Below are positions 10,166 to 19,849 of a stretch of DNA of 64,000 bases, one piece after another. The notes under the pieces were generated by a model. That model was given only the letters and a program-made list of their open reading frames with translations, was not told the origin of the DNA and searched no databases. Numbering within the stretch: the stretch's first letter is position 1; each line of letters opens with the position of its first letter. Origin of the DNA: Monarcha castaneiventris obscurior (lineage: Eukaryota > Chordata > Aves > Passeriformes > Monarchidae); contig JAMPIT010000212.1 of assembly GCA_026261815.1 (NCBI GenBank), positions 34,095-98,094 on the forward strand, given 5' to 3'. The position numbers and the translations under genes are program-made.

Positions 10166-13100
10166 TTAATGCTTCTGAAGTCTTAGCTTTAAGTCTCCGG
10201 GTGAGCTGGTGACTTGCCACGACCCGCTGGAGCTGGGTGAGATGGGTCCTTTTATTCTGCTAGCGTGTGTCCATCCCTTCTCAGCTGTCCGTATAGCGGT
10301 TTCTGTAGTAAGTAGAACGAGGTAAGGACCCTCCCACCGTGGGGTTAGTGAGGATTCTTTCCACGATTTAACTAACACCCAATCCCCAGGTTGTATTTTA
10401 TGGATTGCCATATCTAATGGGGGTCTCTGAACAACCATCCCTCTTTTCTTTAATATTTCTCTATGACTCATCAGCTTCATGATGTAAGACAATACTTGCG
10501 AATCTTTAAGCTGAGGGTGATCTTGCGGTGCCTCTAAATCATAGGGCATCCCATATAACATCTCGAATGGGGAGAGCCCTATATCTGTGCGGGGCCTGGT
10601 TCTTATATTTAATAGAGCAAGGGGAAGACATCTTACCCATGATAATTTTGTCTCCATCATTAACTTAGTTAACTGCTTCTTTATTTCTCCATTCATTCTT
10701 TCTACTTTTCCTGAACTTTGAGGGTGCCAAGGGGTATGATGTCCCCATTTTATTTCTAAGGCTTCTAAAGTGGCCTTAGTTACTTTAGATAGGAAATGGG
10801 GTCCTCGATCAGAATCTATTGCTTCCATTACACCATATCGGGGAATTAATTCTTTTAATAATACTTTAACTACTGTCTGTGTTGTTGTCTTGGCGGTTGG
10901 GTATGCTTCTATAAAATGGGTAAGATGATTTACAATAACTAATAAGTATTTATATCTTCCTACTTCGGGTAGCTCAGTAAAGTCTATTTGTATCCTTGCA
11001 AACGGCCGATGAGCCAATTCCCGACCTCCCATGAGTCTTTTCCTCACTTGGTTTTTGTTTACTCTTTGACAGGTTATGCAGCTATTTACCACATATTTGG
11101 CCAAGTTATAGACACCTATGCTCATATACTGTATTGCAAATTGATTTACTAGAGCCTGAGTTCCCCAATGTGTCTTTTCATGAAACTTTCGCAACACTTC
11201 CATGGCCACTGATTTAGGAAGGACTTCTCTTCTATCGGGAAGTTTCCATTTCCCTTTTTCCCCCTCACTTACTCCCATTTTACTTAATTTCTCTTTTTCT
11301 TGTGTTGTGAAGCTATAGATATGCCATATTTTCCCATGTATGTAACAAAAATCCGCCTCAGGCGTCTCACAAGCGCATTTCACTGCCTCGATTCCCCAGT
11401 TTTTCCAACAGCCATAACATGGGTGTTTTTTTAAGTTATCCTTCCAGGTGGCGCACTTTCTCCTTTCTTTTAATGGATCCTTCTTTGGTTTTTGTTGTAT
11501 AATTAGGAGAGCTGCTCTTTTAGCTTCCTGGTCTGCTATATTGTTACCTCTGCTCTTAGGATTAAGCCCTTTTTGATGTCCTTTAAGGTGTACCACAGCA
11601 ATTTTACTCGGGCCCCTCAAGGCACTGAGGATTTGTATAATTAGTTCTTGATGTATTAAATCTTTTCCTTGGGAATTTATTAAACCTCGTTCTTCCCATA
11701 TCTTACCGAAAGTATGTACCACTCCATATGCATACTTCGAGTCTGTGAAGATTGTCCCCACTTTTCCTTTTAGCAGCTGTAGGGCTCGTAAGATGGCATA
11801 TAGTTCACAGGCTTGTGCTGACCAGGAATTACTCAGGGGCCCCGATTCCATAACTTGAAAATCTTTTCCTCTAATTACTGCATATCCCGATTTACGCTTT
11901 CCATCTATCACTCTAGATGACCCATCCACAAACAGCTTCTCTCCATGATCTAATTCTTCTTCTTCCAAATCTGGTCTAATTTTCATTTGCTCCTCTATAG
12001 TACGGAGGCAATTGTGTATTAGTGGTTCTTTATTAGGTTCTCCATATAGAAACTGGGCTGGGTTCTGTACATTTGTTACTTCTAATGATAGTTTTGGTGA
12101 GTCTATTAATATTCCTTCATACTTAAGGAGTCTGGAATCAGTAATCCATTTGTCAGCTTTCTGCTGCAATATCCCCCGTATGTTATGGGGTGATAAAACT
12201 TTTAATTCCCCATTGAAGGTAACTTTATGAGCCTCCTCCACTAGGAGGGCAGCTGCCACCACAGCTTGTAAGCATGTTGGCCATCCCCGACTCACCGGAT
12301 CTAACAATTTGGACAAATATCCCACTGGTTTCTTTTTCCCTGCCCAGTCTTGCGTGAGGACTCCGTAAGCAGTTCCCCCGTCTGTATTTACGAACAGATA
12401 AAATGGTCTTTTTAAGTCCGGTAGGCTTAAGACCGGAGCGTTAGCCAAATCCAGTTTTAGTTGTTCTAATTGTTGTTCGTCTTCCGGGGTCCATTTTAAC
12501 AAACTATCTTGTCCTAGCTTGTTATACAGAAACTTAACTTTCCTACTGTAGTCTTCTATCCACTGCCTACAATATCCTAATAGTCCTAGTAATTGACGTA
12601 CCTGCCTTTTGTTCTTAGGTGCAGGTATTGACAGTATCCCTTTTACCCGCTCTGGATCTATTTTCTTTGTTCCCTCACTTAAACGGTGTCCTAAATATTT
12701 GACTTCTTTTTCCACAAACTGTAGCTTGGATTTAGACACTTTTAGCCCCTTTAAACTCAGGAAATTTAACAACTTAATGCTTTCTTGACGCACAGCCTCC
12801 TCTTCTCTTCCTGCTATTAAAAGGTCATCTACATATTGTACCAGTGTTATTCTCTCTCCACTCTCATATTCTTTAAGAATTTGTTCCAGGGCTTGACCGA
12901 ATAGATTGGGCGACTCAGTAAACCCCTGAGGCAGGACTGTCCATCTTAGTTGTTGTCTCCTATGAGTTTCTGGATCCTCCCATTCGAATGCAAAGTAATC
13001 CCGACTATTTTCAGCTAAGGGGCATGCCCAGAATGCATCTTTGAGGTCAATTACACTGTACCATTTATCATCCGGCCCCAAGCGGCTTAGTAAGGTATAT

Positions 13101-13801
13101 GGGTTGGCTACAATGGGGAATCTTGCGAGCGTCCGTTTATTAATTTCTCGCAAGTCATGCACAAGTCTGTATGTCCCGTCTGCCTTTTTGACTGGCAGGA
13201 TTGGTGTATTAAAAGGAGACATACAGGGTTCTAATAATTCTTGTGTTATTAGCCTTTCGACCTCTGGTTTAAGTCCTAACCGCCCCTCCCTGGGTATGGG
13301 GTATTGTTTGATTTGTATTGGTATCTCGGGATTACTGACAGTTACAGAAAAGGGGGTGATGTTTAGTTTACCCACCGTCTCCGGGGTGTACCAAACCTCA
13401 GGATTTATCTTTTCTTCATCTATAGCTCTCAGAGGACATAACTTGATCCGCAATTCTTTATTCACAACCTCTAGGTTAATCCCCAATTTTATTATTAAAT
13501 CTCTCCCTAATAAATTATAGTCCGCTTCGGGTACTAATAGTAAGGATCCCAACCCCAGTTTTGATTCAGTTTCAAAAAGCACATCTTTTATTACTGGTAC
13601 TTTGAAAGGTTCTCTTCTGGCTCCAATAACTTGTACAGTCTCCGAGGATGTTTGACAGCCTCGGGGCACTCTTTGAACAGTAGATCTTTCTGCTCCCAAG
13701 TCTACAAGGAACTCAATTTCCTGTTGCTGGGGACCAACTTTTAATTTTATCAAGGGCTCAGTTTGGTCTCGATTCCCCAGTAAATAGAGCCCCTGACACC
13801 C
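10166..13801 (-). CDS. pol: ERV-A Pol: protease, RT, RNase H, integrase (open)
   Basis: Open frame that starts directly after the gag UAG and stays in the gag frame, so it is made by read-through. Protease comes first (active-site region LVDLGAERS, where DTG is usual), then RT with LPQGFTESPNLFGQ and the catalytic YVDD (LVQYVDDLLIAG), connection, and RNase H (LFVDGSSRV, CELYAIL, IFTDSKYA, HLKGHQKG). Integrase follows: zinc finger with HEKTH and CITC, core IQIDFTELP ... DSDRGPHF ... SSGKVERM with 35 residues between the last Asp and Glu, and a C-terminal WVLVKS/WEGPYLVLL domain. Length is about 1,210 residues, normal for a gammaretrovirus. No internal stop. The only obvious defect is Thr to Leu in the protease motif. 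Confidence 0.93.
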   Translation of the reverse strand, partial: GCQGLYLLGNRDQTEPLIKLKVGPQQQEIEFLVDLGAERSTVQRVPRGCQTSSETVQVIGARREPFKVPVIKDVLFETESKLGLGSLLLVPEADYNLLGRDLIIKLGINLEVVNKELRIKLCPLRAIDEEKINPEVWYTPETVGKLNITPFSVTVSNPEIPIQIKQYPIPREGRLGLKPEVERLITQELLEPCMSPFNTPILPVKKADGTYRLVHDLREINKRTLARFPIVANPYTLLSRLGPDDKWYSVIDLKDAFWACPLAENSRDYFAFEWEDPETHRRQQLRWTVLPQGFTESPNLFGQALEQILKEYESGERITLVQYVDDLLIAGREEEAVRQESIKLLNFLSLKGLKVSKSKLQFVEKEVKYLGHRLSEGTKKIDPERVKGILSIPAPKNKRQVRQLLGLLGYCRQWIEDYSRKVKFLYNKLGQDSLLKWTPEDEQQLEQLKLDLANAPVLSLPDLKRPFYLFVNTDGGTAYGVLTQDWAGKKKPVGYLSKLLDPVSRGWPTCLQAVVAAALLVEEAHKVTFNGELKVLSPHNIRGILQQKADKWITDSRLLKYEGILIDSPKLSLEVTNVQNPAQFLYGEPNKEPLIHNCLRTIEEQMKIRPDLEEEELDHGEKLFVDGSSRVIDGKRKSGYAVIRGKDFQVMESGPLSNSWSAQACELYAILRALQLLKGKVGTIFTDSKYAYGVVHTFGKIWEERGLINSQGKDLIHQELIIQILSALRGPSKIAVVHLKGHQKGLNPKSRGNNIADQEAKRAALLIIQQKPKKDPLKERRKCATWKDNLKKHPCYGCWKNWGIEAVKCACETPEADFCYIHGKIWHIYSFTTQEKEKLSKMGVSEGEKGKWKLPDRREVLPKSVAMEVLRKFHEKTHWGTQALVNQFAIQYMSIGVYNLAKYVVNSCITCQRVNKNQVRKRLMGGRELAHRPFARIQIDFTELPEVGRYKYLLVIVNHLTHFIEAYPTAKTTTQTVVKVLLKELIPRYGVMEAIDSDRGPHFLSKVTKATLEALEIKWGHHTPWHPQSSGKVERMNGEIKKQLTKLMMETKLSWVRCLPLALLNIRTRPRTDIGLSPFEMLYGMPYDLEAPQDHPQLKDSQVLSYIMKLMSHREILKKRGMVVQRPPLDMAIHKIQPGDWVLVKSWKESSLTPRWEGPYLVLLTTETAIRTAEKGWTHASRIKGPISPSSSGSWQVTSSPGDLKLRLQKH

Positions 13802-13810
13802 CTAGTCTTC
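13795..13810 (-). promoter_or_regulatory. UAG read-through junction of gag and pol
   Basis: Gag ends with an amber codon (13802-13804) and the next codons (GGG TGT CAG GGG) continue the same frame into pol. UAG followed by G-rich sequence and an in-frame pol is the gammaretroviral read-through arrangement. A downstream pseudoknot was not folded here. Confidence 0.8.
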
Positions 13811-15292
13811 TCTGAACATCCTCTCATCCCACATTCGCTTCTTACACTCTCTCTGCAAATGTCCTTTTTTTCCACAATAAAAACATGTCAAATCTTCCCT
13901 TCTTTTTATCTCACCCCTGGGTCCGGGTCCTATTCTCGGGGGACCCCTTTGTGAGTGTTTAGCAATCTGGACCAATGCTTCCCTCTGTCCTTCTCGTACT
14001 GCAGCTGCCATCATTTTAACATGCTCCTGCTGAGTCTCCGCCTCCCTCCTTACATACACTTTTTGGGCCTCCCGTAACAGTTCATCTAATCCCTTATCCT
14101 GCCAATCTTCTATTTTCCCGATTTTCTTCCTAATATCTTCCCACGATTTTGCAACAAACTGTGTTTTCAACAAGGCCTGTCCTACCTGGCTATCAGGATC
14201 CAGGCCTGAATACAATTGAAAGCATTTCCGTAGCCTCTCCAACCACTCAGTCGGGCTTTCGTCCTTCTTTTGCTGTTCATTGAGGGCTTTACTAATATTC
14301 TGCCCTCTAGGAACTGCTTCCCTTATGCCTTGGACAATGATGTTTCTAAGGTCCTGCATATGGCCTCTGTGGACCTCATTCTGATGGTCCCAATTTGGTC
14401 TCTGCAGTGGCCACTTGGTATCTGCAGCAGGACCCTGAGCGTGTTGTGCATCCCAGATTCTCATACCAGCCCTCCTAATCATATTCTTTTCTTCAGATGT
14501 AAATAGAATCCCCAAAATGGCCTGTATCTCCTCCCATGTGTAAATGTTGGGTCCTAGAAACTGATCTACCCTTTCGGCCACCCCTAGGGGATCATCTAGC
14601 AAGTTTCCCATTTCTTTTTTAAATTCTCTAACATTTCCTGAGTTCAGGGGAATTGACACAAATCCCATCCCTGGCTGTGGACCCCCCATAGGCATTTCCC
14701 GCAACGAGAATAGATTACTTTGATCTGTTCTCCCCCGCGTCTGGCTCCTGGTCCTTCGCCTCAGTCCCTCAGGTGAACTAGGGGCTGACTCCAAATTGTC
14801 AATTTGCGAGCCTGGTGCTGAAGGTGCAGGTTGTGGTGCCAGCGGAGCGGGGGGTGGAGGAGGAGAAACATATGGTGGCAGTGATAGTGGAACCTCCTCC
14901 TCTTCCCTAACTCTTTCCTCCCTCTTCACCCCCTTATCTTATAGAGAAAATAATTTAACTCTGGTGTCCGATCCAACCCACAAACTGGCATAATTGCTTT
15001 CTTCTTGACTAAAAGGTTCTTTAGAATTTACATAAACAAGGAGGGCATGGCAGATCCAGTCCTCGGAAGCTCCGAAGACGGGCCAATATAGGTTGTCCCC
15101 TCGAATTTGCTTTCCTCCCCAAACTTCCATGCAATAATGAATCATTTTTGCTCTATCTTTTCCTTGCCTGGAAGGGAAATCATCCCAGTGTTTAATCATG
15201 AGCCCTAACGGACTCTCCGGAGGTATTTGAGGCAACTTAACATGGGGCCCCTCTCCCATGGGCTTAGAGAGCTTGCTTTTTCTCTGTCCCAT
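13802..15292 (-). pseudogene. gag: ERV-A Gag, gamma-type, one premature TAA
   Basis: Gag polyprotein of about 495 codons in one frame: MA (MGQRKSKL start, Gly2 for myristoylation), a Pro-rich spacer with PPYV (late-domain-like LPPYVSPPPPP), CA with the gammaretroviral SQTRGRTDQ / PLGVAERVDQFLGP style and an ESPTEWLERL homology region, and NC with a single CCHC knuckle (CFYCGKKGHLQREC). A TAA at 14939-14941 cuts MA from the rest after residue 117; the frame is otherwise open to the amber at 13802. The stop is the only visible break. The start is the ATG at 15292, chosen for its MG sequence. Confidence 0.9.
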
Positions 15293-15831
15293 CTTCCGGA
15301 GTGCCTACACACACACACACAGCAACCGCTCCCCTCGTTTGTGGCTCGCTCCCTCGCGGGCTACGAGAACCGCACTAATAGAGGGTCCGCACTCGCTTCG
15401 CCCGAGCCGGGCGTCTCACACACTGCACTCCGGGACACCCAACCCAAACCGTACGGATAGCCAGCTATACTCACGCGTCCTGCGCTCCGCGCCGGGCTGA
15501 CCACTTACACGTTCGGACTCGAACCGAACGGTGTTTCCTACGTCCTTGTTCGGACTCAAACAGAACAATGTCTCCCGTTCGGACTCGAACCGAACGGTGC
15601 CGATCTCTCGCTCGGACTCGAACCGAGCGATGTCGACCTATACTATACTCACGTCTCCTGCGTTCGTCCCGGTCTTCGTGCACAGAGTTTACTGGGTTAC
15701 CGGTTTTAACTTTTGCTCGTTTGCTTAATTTAGGTTCGTCGGTCGAGGAACGGTAAGACAGGATCCGCAGGGGCCGCCTTTCGGCGGGGCGCGCCTCCCC
15801 GGTGCGTTTCTCTGCTTGCCGTATCGTCTCG
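15293..15831 (-). other. ERV-A 5' leader (packaging/untranslated region)
   Basis: About 540 nt between the primer site and the gag start. It holds four related hairpins (15510-15630). These are flanked by a direct repeat, TATACTCACG + TCCTGCG on the plus strand (near 15466 and 15644), which in viral sense reads as two GTGAGTATA splice-donor-like sites. An (AC)n run lies at 15308-15320. Confidence 0.6.
15510..15630 (-). ncRNA. Array of four tRNA T-arm-like hairpins in viral leader RNA
   Basis: Perfect or near-perfect stem-loops at 15510-15530, 15546-15568, 15575-15597 and 15608-15630, spaced 29-37 nt. Stems are 7-8 bp. In viral sense three have the loop TTCGAGT, and the fourth (15546) has TTTGAGT with one mismatched pair. 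The stems differ by paired changes (C-G to T-A at outer pairs 1 and 2, T-A to C-G at pair 4), so base pairing has been conserved. Three contain GGTTCGAGTCC, a T arm / Pol III B-box consensus. No acceptor or anticodon arm accompanies them, so they are not tRNA genes. Function unknown; packaging, primer handling or TFIIIC binding are possible. Confidence 0.65.
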
Positions 15832-15849
15832 ATCCGAGTCACGGCACCA
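15832..15849 (-). other. ERV-A primer binding site, tRNA-His type
   Basis: In viral sense TGGTGCCGTGACTCGGAT lies three bases after the 5' LTR end. It is complementary to the 3' end of vertebrate tRNA-His, the primer of HERV-H-like viruses. Confidence 0.85.
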
Positions 15850-15852
15850 AAT

Positions 15853-16544
15853 TGTTATAAATTGAGACACGCGCCCCAATTAAGTGTCTGAGCCAATGTG
15901 AAATTTATTCAATTAGCAAGCAAGCAAGCAAGCAAAAGCCAGCGCTGGGCGGTACCGGGGAGTCTCCGCTCCACCAACGGCACACACCATCGTTTTCCAA
16001 GCTCCCCCATTTATACAGTCCCAGTTCCTGTTTTCCATAGTCCTCTGCACGTACTCCAGTGATTGAAAACTTGTCCGGGCTTATCTTTCTCTAGCAAACA
16101 GGAACTAGACCGGGCTTAGCTTCCTCCAGCAAACAGGAACTTGTCCGGGCTTAACTTCCTCCAGCAGACAGGAATTAGACCGGGCTTAACTTCCTCCAGC
16201 AGACAGGAACTTGCTTATCTTGGTTATAGCAGACAGCAGATCTGTTTGGACTTGTCCTCACTCAGTTACAACCTGGCTCCCTTAAAACTTGTAAGTCATG
16301 ATTACAATCATTTCATACATTTAAGCAAGTATATATATAAGATAGGTTTAGGCAAGCACGCAGCATAAACTTAGGCAAGCATATAATATGGATTCAGGTA
16401 AGCATATAATACAAAGTGGGCTGTCCCTCAAAGGGGCTCCAGTCTTTCTTATAATGCACACATTCTTGTGCTCCTCTGCAGTGCACATACCCTCGTATAT
16501 CTCTTATGTGATGAGTCAGTGAACAAACTAATTCTCATTTATCA
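15853..16544 (-). mobile_element. ERV-A 5' LTR
   Basis: 692 bp; begins TGTTATAAATTG and ends TTTATCA on the plus strand. Nearly identical to 6744-7448, with 5 rather than 9 AGCA copies, an extra CA-type pair near 15985, one extra TA, and a few substitutions. In viral sense the order is U3 with the ~34 bp repeats, then AATAAA close to the 3' end. Confidence 0.9.
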
Positions 16545-16735
16545 ATATAGCAAGAGGCTTTACTATTTAGCATTATTATCCTTTTCCTGTGTGTTTGTTA
16601 ATAAATAGGTTTAAGCTTTCACTTTCCTTTGAGGAAAAAGTTTCTTTCCTGAACCTGTTGGGCGAAGGGGTGATTGTAACCTGCTTTCCATTAGAGGACA
16701 TTTTCCTCCAAATTTGTCCAAACCAGGATATATGG
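16545..16735 (+). mobile_element. Older LTR-like element, right part
   Basis: Sequence right of ERV-A starts ATATAGCAAGAGGC, sharing TATAG with the left flank. It continues with a TTAATAAATAGG signal and T-rich DNA. Read together with 6310-6743 it forms one interrupted element. Confidence 0.4.
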
Positions 16736-19600
16736 GCACACCCAAAAAGGGATGTGGGGATGTGCAATGCCCAGGGCAGCACCATGGGGTGGCCCCTGCC
16801 AGGCTGCTGAGCAGGGACAAGGAGGCACTGAGGCCCCAGGGCTGCAAGGGTCACTTGTCCCCTCCTGGCCTCAGGGCCAGGGACAGCAGCCGTGGCCAAA
16901 GGGCTGCACAAGTTGGCTCTGGCAGGGCCTTGCAGCTGCTGCCCATCCCTGTGCCCTCTCCAGCCCAGGCTGTCCCACGGTGTCCCTGCCCTGCGCCTCT
17001 GTCCCTGCAGGCTGTCCTCATCCCCCCGGCTGCCCCAGCTCGCTGGCCCCTTCCTTTGCTGGCAGCTCTGCGTCCTGCCTGCCTCTGCCTGGGCACACAA
17101 AGCAGGAAGGAGTCTGGCTGACCCAGACTCCTCCTGGGGGACGTGTTGCACCACAGCCCTGCCCTGTCCTTTCTCCTCATGTCCACTCTGAACCTCCTCA
17201 GCTGCCCTTGGTGACATGATGTTTTCCTCTTGCTCATTCCCACTATGAAGAAAAGCTCCACCTGCTCTGAAACCTCCCTTCAAGGCCTCCCAGGCTCCTC
17301 CTGTTCTGTCCTCAGTCTCTGCACCACTGAGCCCAGGGCCCTCAGCCTCCACCTGCTGGTTTTGTGATGAGGCCTCCAAAGCCCATCTTGGGAGATTTCT
17401 GGGTCTTCCCCAAGGTCTGTGAAAATGGAAACACACTGATCAAAGTTACTTTTTCCCAAATCTTGCAGTAACACAACAAGGGACAAGATCTTTAAACTGA
17501 ACAAGGGTGGATTTCGATTTGATATAAGGAGGAAATATTTTACCATGAGAGTGGCACAAAACTGCAACTGTTTTCCCAGACAACTGGATGCTCCATCCCA
17601 AAATTCTTCACAGTCAGGAGGTTTGTGCCACCCCCTCCCCTCCCCAAGGATGGAATTCCTGTTGTGTGGGTTCTCTGATGTGCTGGGTGACCTCACAACG
17701 CTTCTGGCCAGAATGTCTGCTGGGGGCCAGCCAGGCTGCTGCACTGGCAGTGACCTCACAGGCATCACCATTCCAGCCCTGTCCCCTGGGCCTGGCTGTC
17801 CCTTTCCTCTCTCCCTGTCCTGTCTCTGCTGGGATGAAGAGTTTTGTCATTAATATCTTGTCCCCAAGCTGCTGGGGCCAATTGCTTCCCAGGCAGGCTC
17901 CTGTAGCAGAAGTGGCTTTTGCAGAGCCCAGCCAGAAATCACCCCTGAAGCAGCAGCTCTGCAGTGGTGGCCACCAGGCCGCCTTGGCCAGGGAGGCTTC
18001 TGGCCATGCCCTGCAAGGAGCTGCTGCTGCCAAGGTGCCTTTGCTGTCTCAGGCTCTCCCTGGCACAGGTCCCACCACAGAACTCTGCACTTGTGCCTGA
18101 GCCCTTCACTGTGTTGGGGCTGGCCTGGGGCTTCTCCTGCAGCGGGGTCTGCCCTGGTCATGGCACAGGAAAGGCAGTTCCTCCTGGAGCAGGAGGCTCT
18201 GCCTGGAATGGGCTCAAACAGCTCCAACAAGGCCCTGTTTGCAAAGCCCCCAATGCAGAAGGGGGATCACGCTGCTTTTGGGGTGAATAATGCTGAAACC
18301 AGCCTGACTCCTCCATCCCAAAGTTCAGCGTCCTGAGAGGGAGCTGGAGCTGTGGCAGAGCTGCTAAAATCCCCAGAGAAAGGAACAACCGAGGGGCACC
18401 ACTGAGAACTTCTGCAGAGCTGCTGAGCTGGCACAGCCTGGGCACATCTGACTGACAGGGCAGCACCTCAGACTAGAAAAGCCCCATCCCAAATTTCAGC
18501 AGAGATGCTCCCAAATGGCAGCGTCTCCTGACATTTCCCTTCTTGGAGGGGTGTGGAGATTCCTCCCTGGAGTGGGGACGCCCCTCAAGGTCACTGCTCG
18601 AGGTTGAGACAAAGAGATTTGTCCACAGTTGCTGGTCTGGGGGAGTGACATCAATCTCTGCTTAATGACTGGTTTTGCTTTAATACAATCACTTAAAAAT
18701 TGCTTCCTGTTTCACCCTGAGTGTCCCTGCAGAGGAACAGGGCATCTTTCCTGCACTTCCACAAGCTCAGGGTTCTCATTTCATGAGGAATCTGGGATGC
18801 CAATGGCCTTGTTAGGAAGAACAAAAGCAGAGGGAATGGACTAGAAATTATCAGAATACATCACCCTTCTTCCAGACAAAGCTCACCAAGTCACTCCCTG
18901 CATTTCCCGTTTTCAGATTATTTCAGTTGTCTACTCTGGGAGGTCCAGCTTGTTCTGGTGCTTATCATGACCTGATTGTGCTCTTGATTTATACCAGTGC
19001 AAGAGATGCAGAATCATCTAAACAGAACACAAACTCCCTCTGTCAGCCCATTTTCACATCCCAGATCACTTTCAAGATGTCCACGGAGATGTGGGAATGA
19101 TTATCACACAACTCTCCACTTCTGGCTGCAGGCTCTGGAGATTCTTTCTCTGCATTCAGTCAGGGCTGCAGTCCCTAACAAGTCCTGGTACCACCTCCTG
19201 CTTTCTCAGGTTACAACAGCCACAATGCAAACCTCACCAATGGCACAGCTGCCCAGCCCACGAGGAAAAGAAAGGACAAGTTGGAAAGTTCTCCAAACAT
19301 TTGTCCTGCTTTGCTGCAGGAGTCGTGCTGCACTCACAGTGTGGAAAGCCAAGAGAAGCTGCAACTGGTGGGAAATCTTGTGACAGCAGCTCGACCTCGT
19401 TCTCCAGGAAAGATTCTTGAAAACAGCAGACAGAACTGTGCAGAAGATTCCCAGAAAACGGAAACAGCTTTCCAAAAGTGAAATGAAAATGGAAAGAGAC
19501 AATCCGAGGTGTTTTCCTCTATTGATTTCTGTGCTCTCCTCTTCCATGTTGCATTACTTCTGCATGTCGTGAATTCCAAACAGATCTATGACTTAGTGAG
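16736..19600. other. Host intergenic DNA upstream of the PIM1-like copy
   Basis: GC-moderate, Cys/Leu-codon-rich host DNA without a gene I can support. Long frames occur on both strands but have no domains. The one recognisable repeat is a CR1 remnant at 17495-17625. Confidence 0.5.
17495..17625 (+). repeat. CR1 LINE 3' end fragment, diverged
   Basis: GGGTGGATTTCGATTTGATA followed by AAGGAGGAAAT, a GAGAGTGGC block and ATGCTCCATCCC follow the order of the avian CR1 3' end. Much diverged and truncated. Confidence 0.55.
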
Positions 19601-19849
19601 TTTTATACACTCAAAATGCAATGAGCTACATCCAGTTTGACTTCCCCTGTTTTTCGTGCAATGCTGGAGACAAAAATGCAGTGCTTGGGTCGGGAACAAA
19701 ATCTACAGGCAGGGAATGTGCCCCGACAGTGTTTGACCCTCAGCAGGGACGATGCACAGCAGCAACCCAGGGCATTCCTCTGCCACTGTGCAGGAGCCGA
19801 GACTCTGCATCTGGGCTGAACACGGCAAAGTTCCCGTGTTTGGACAGAC

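Larger units (their letters stand above)
6744..16544 (-). mobile_element. ERV-A: near-complete gammaretrovirus-like provirus
   Basis: A 9.8 kb provirus on the minus strand: 5' LTR 15853-16544, tRNA-His-type primer site, leader, gag, pol, env, polypurine tract, 3' LTR 6744-7448. The LTRs differ mainly by a tetranucleotide copy number and a handful of substitutions, which points to a recent insertion. The flanks CTATAG (left) and ATATAG (right) share TATAG and probably derive from the target duplication. It sits inside an older LTR-like element. Pol is open; gag has one stop; env has one frameshift and one stop. Confidence 0.92.

Noticed and set aside
15510..15630. tRNA gene(s)
   Set aside because: Only T-arm-like hairpins are present; no acceptor stem, D arm or anticodon arm surrounds them.
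15510..15630. CRISPR array
   Set aside because: Repeats are palindromic and regularly spaced, but there are only four, with unequal spacing, inside a retroviral leader of a bird genome.
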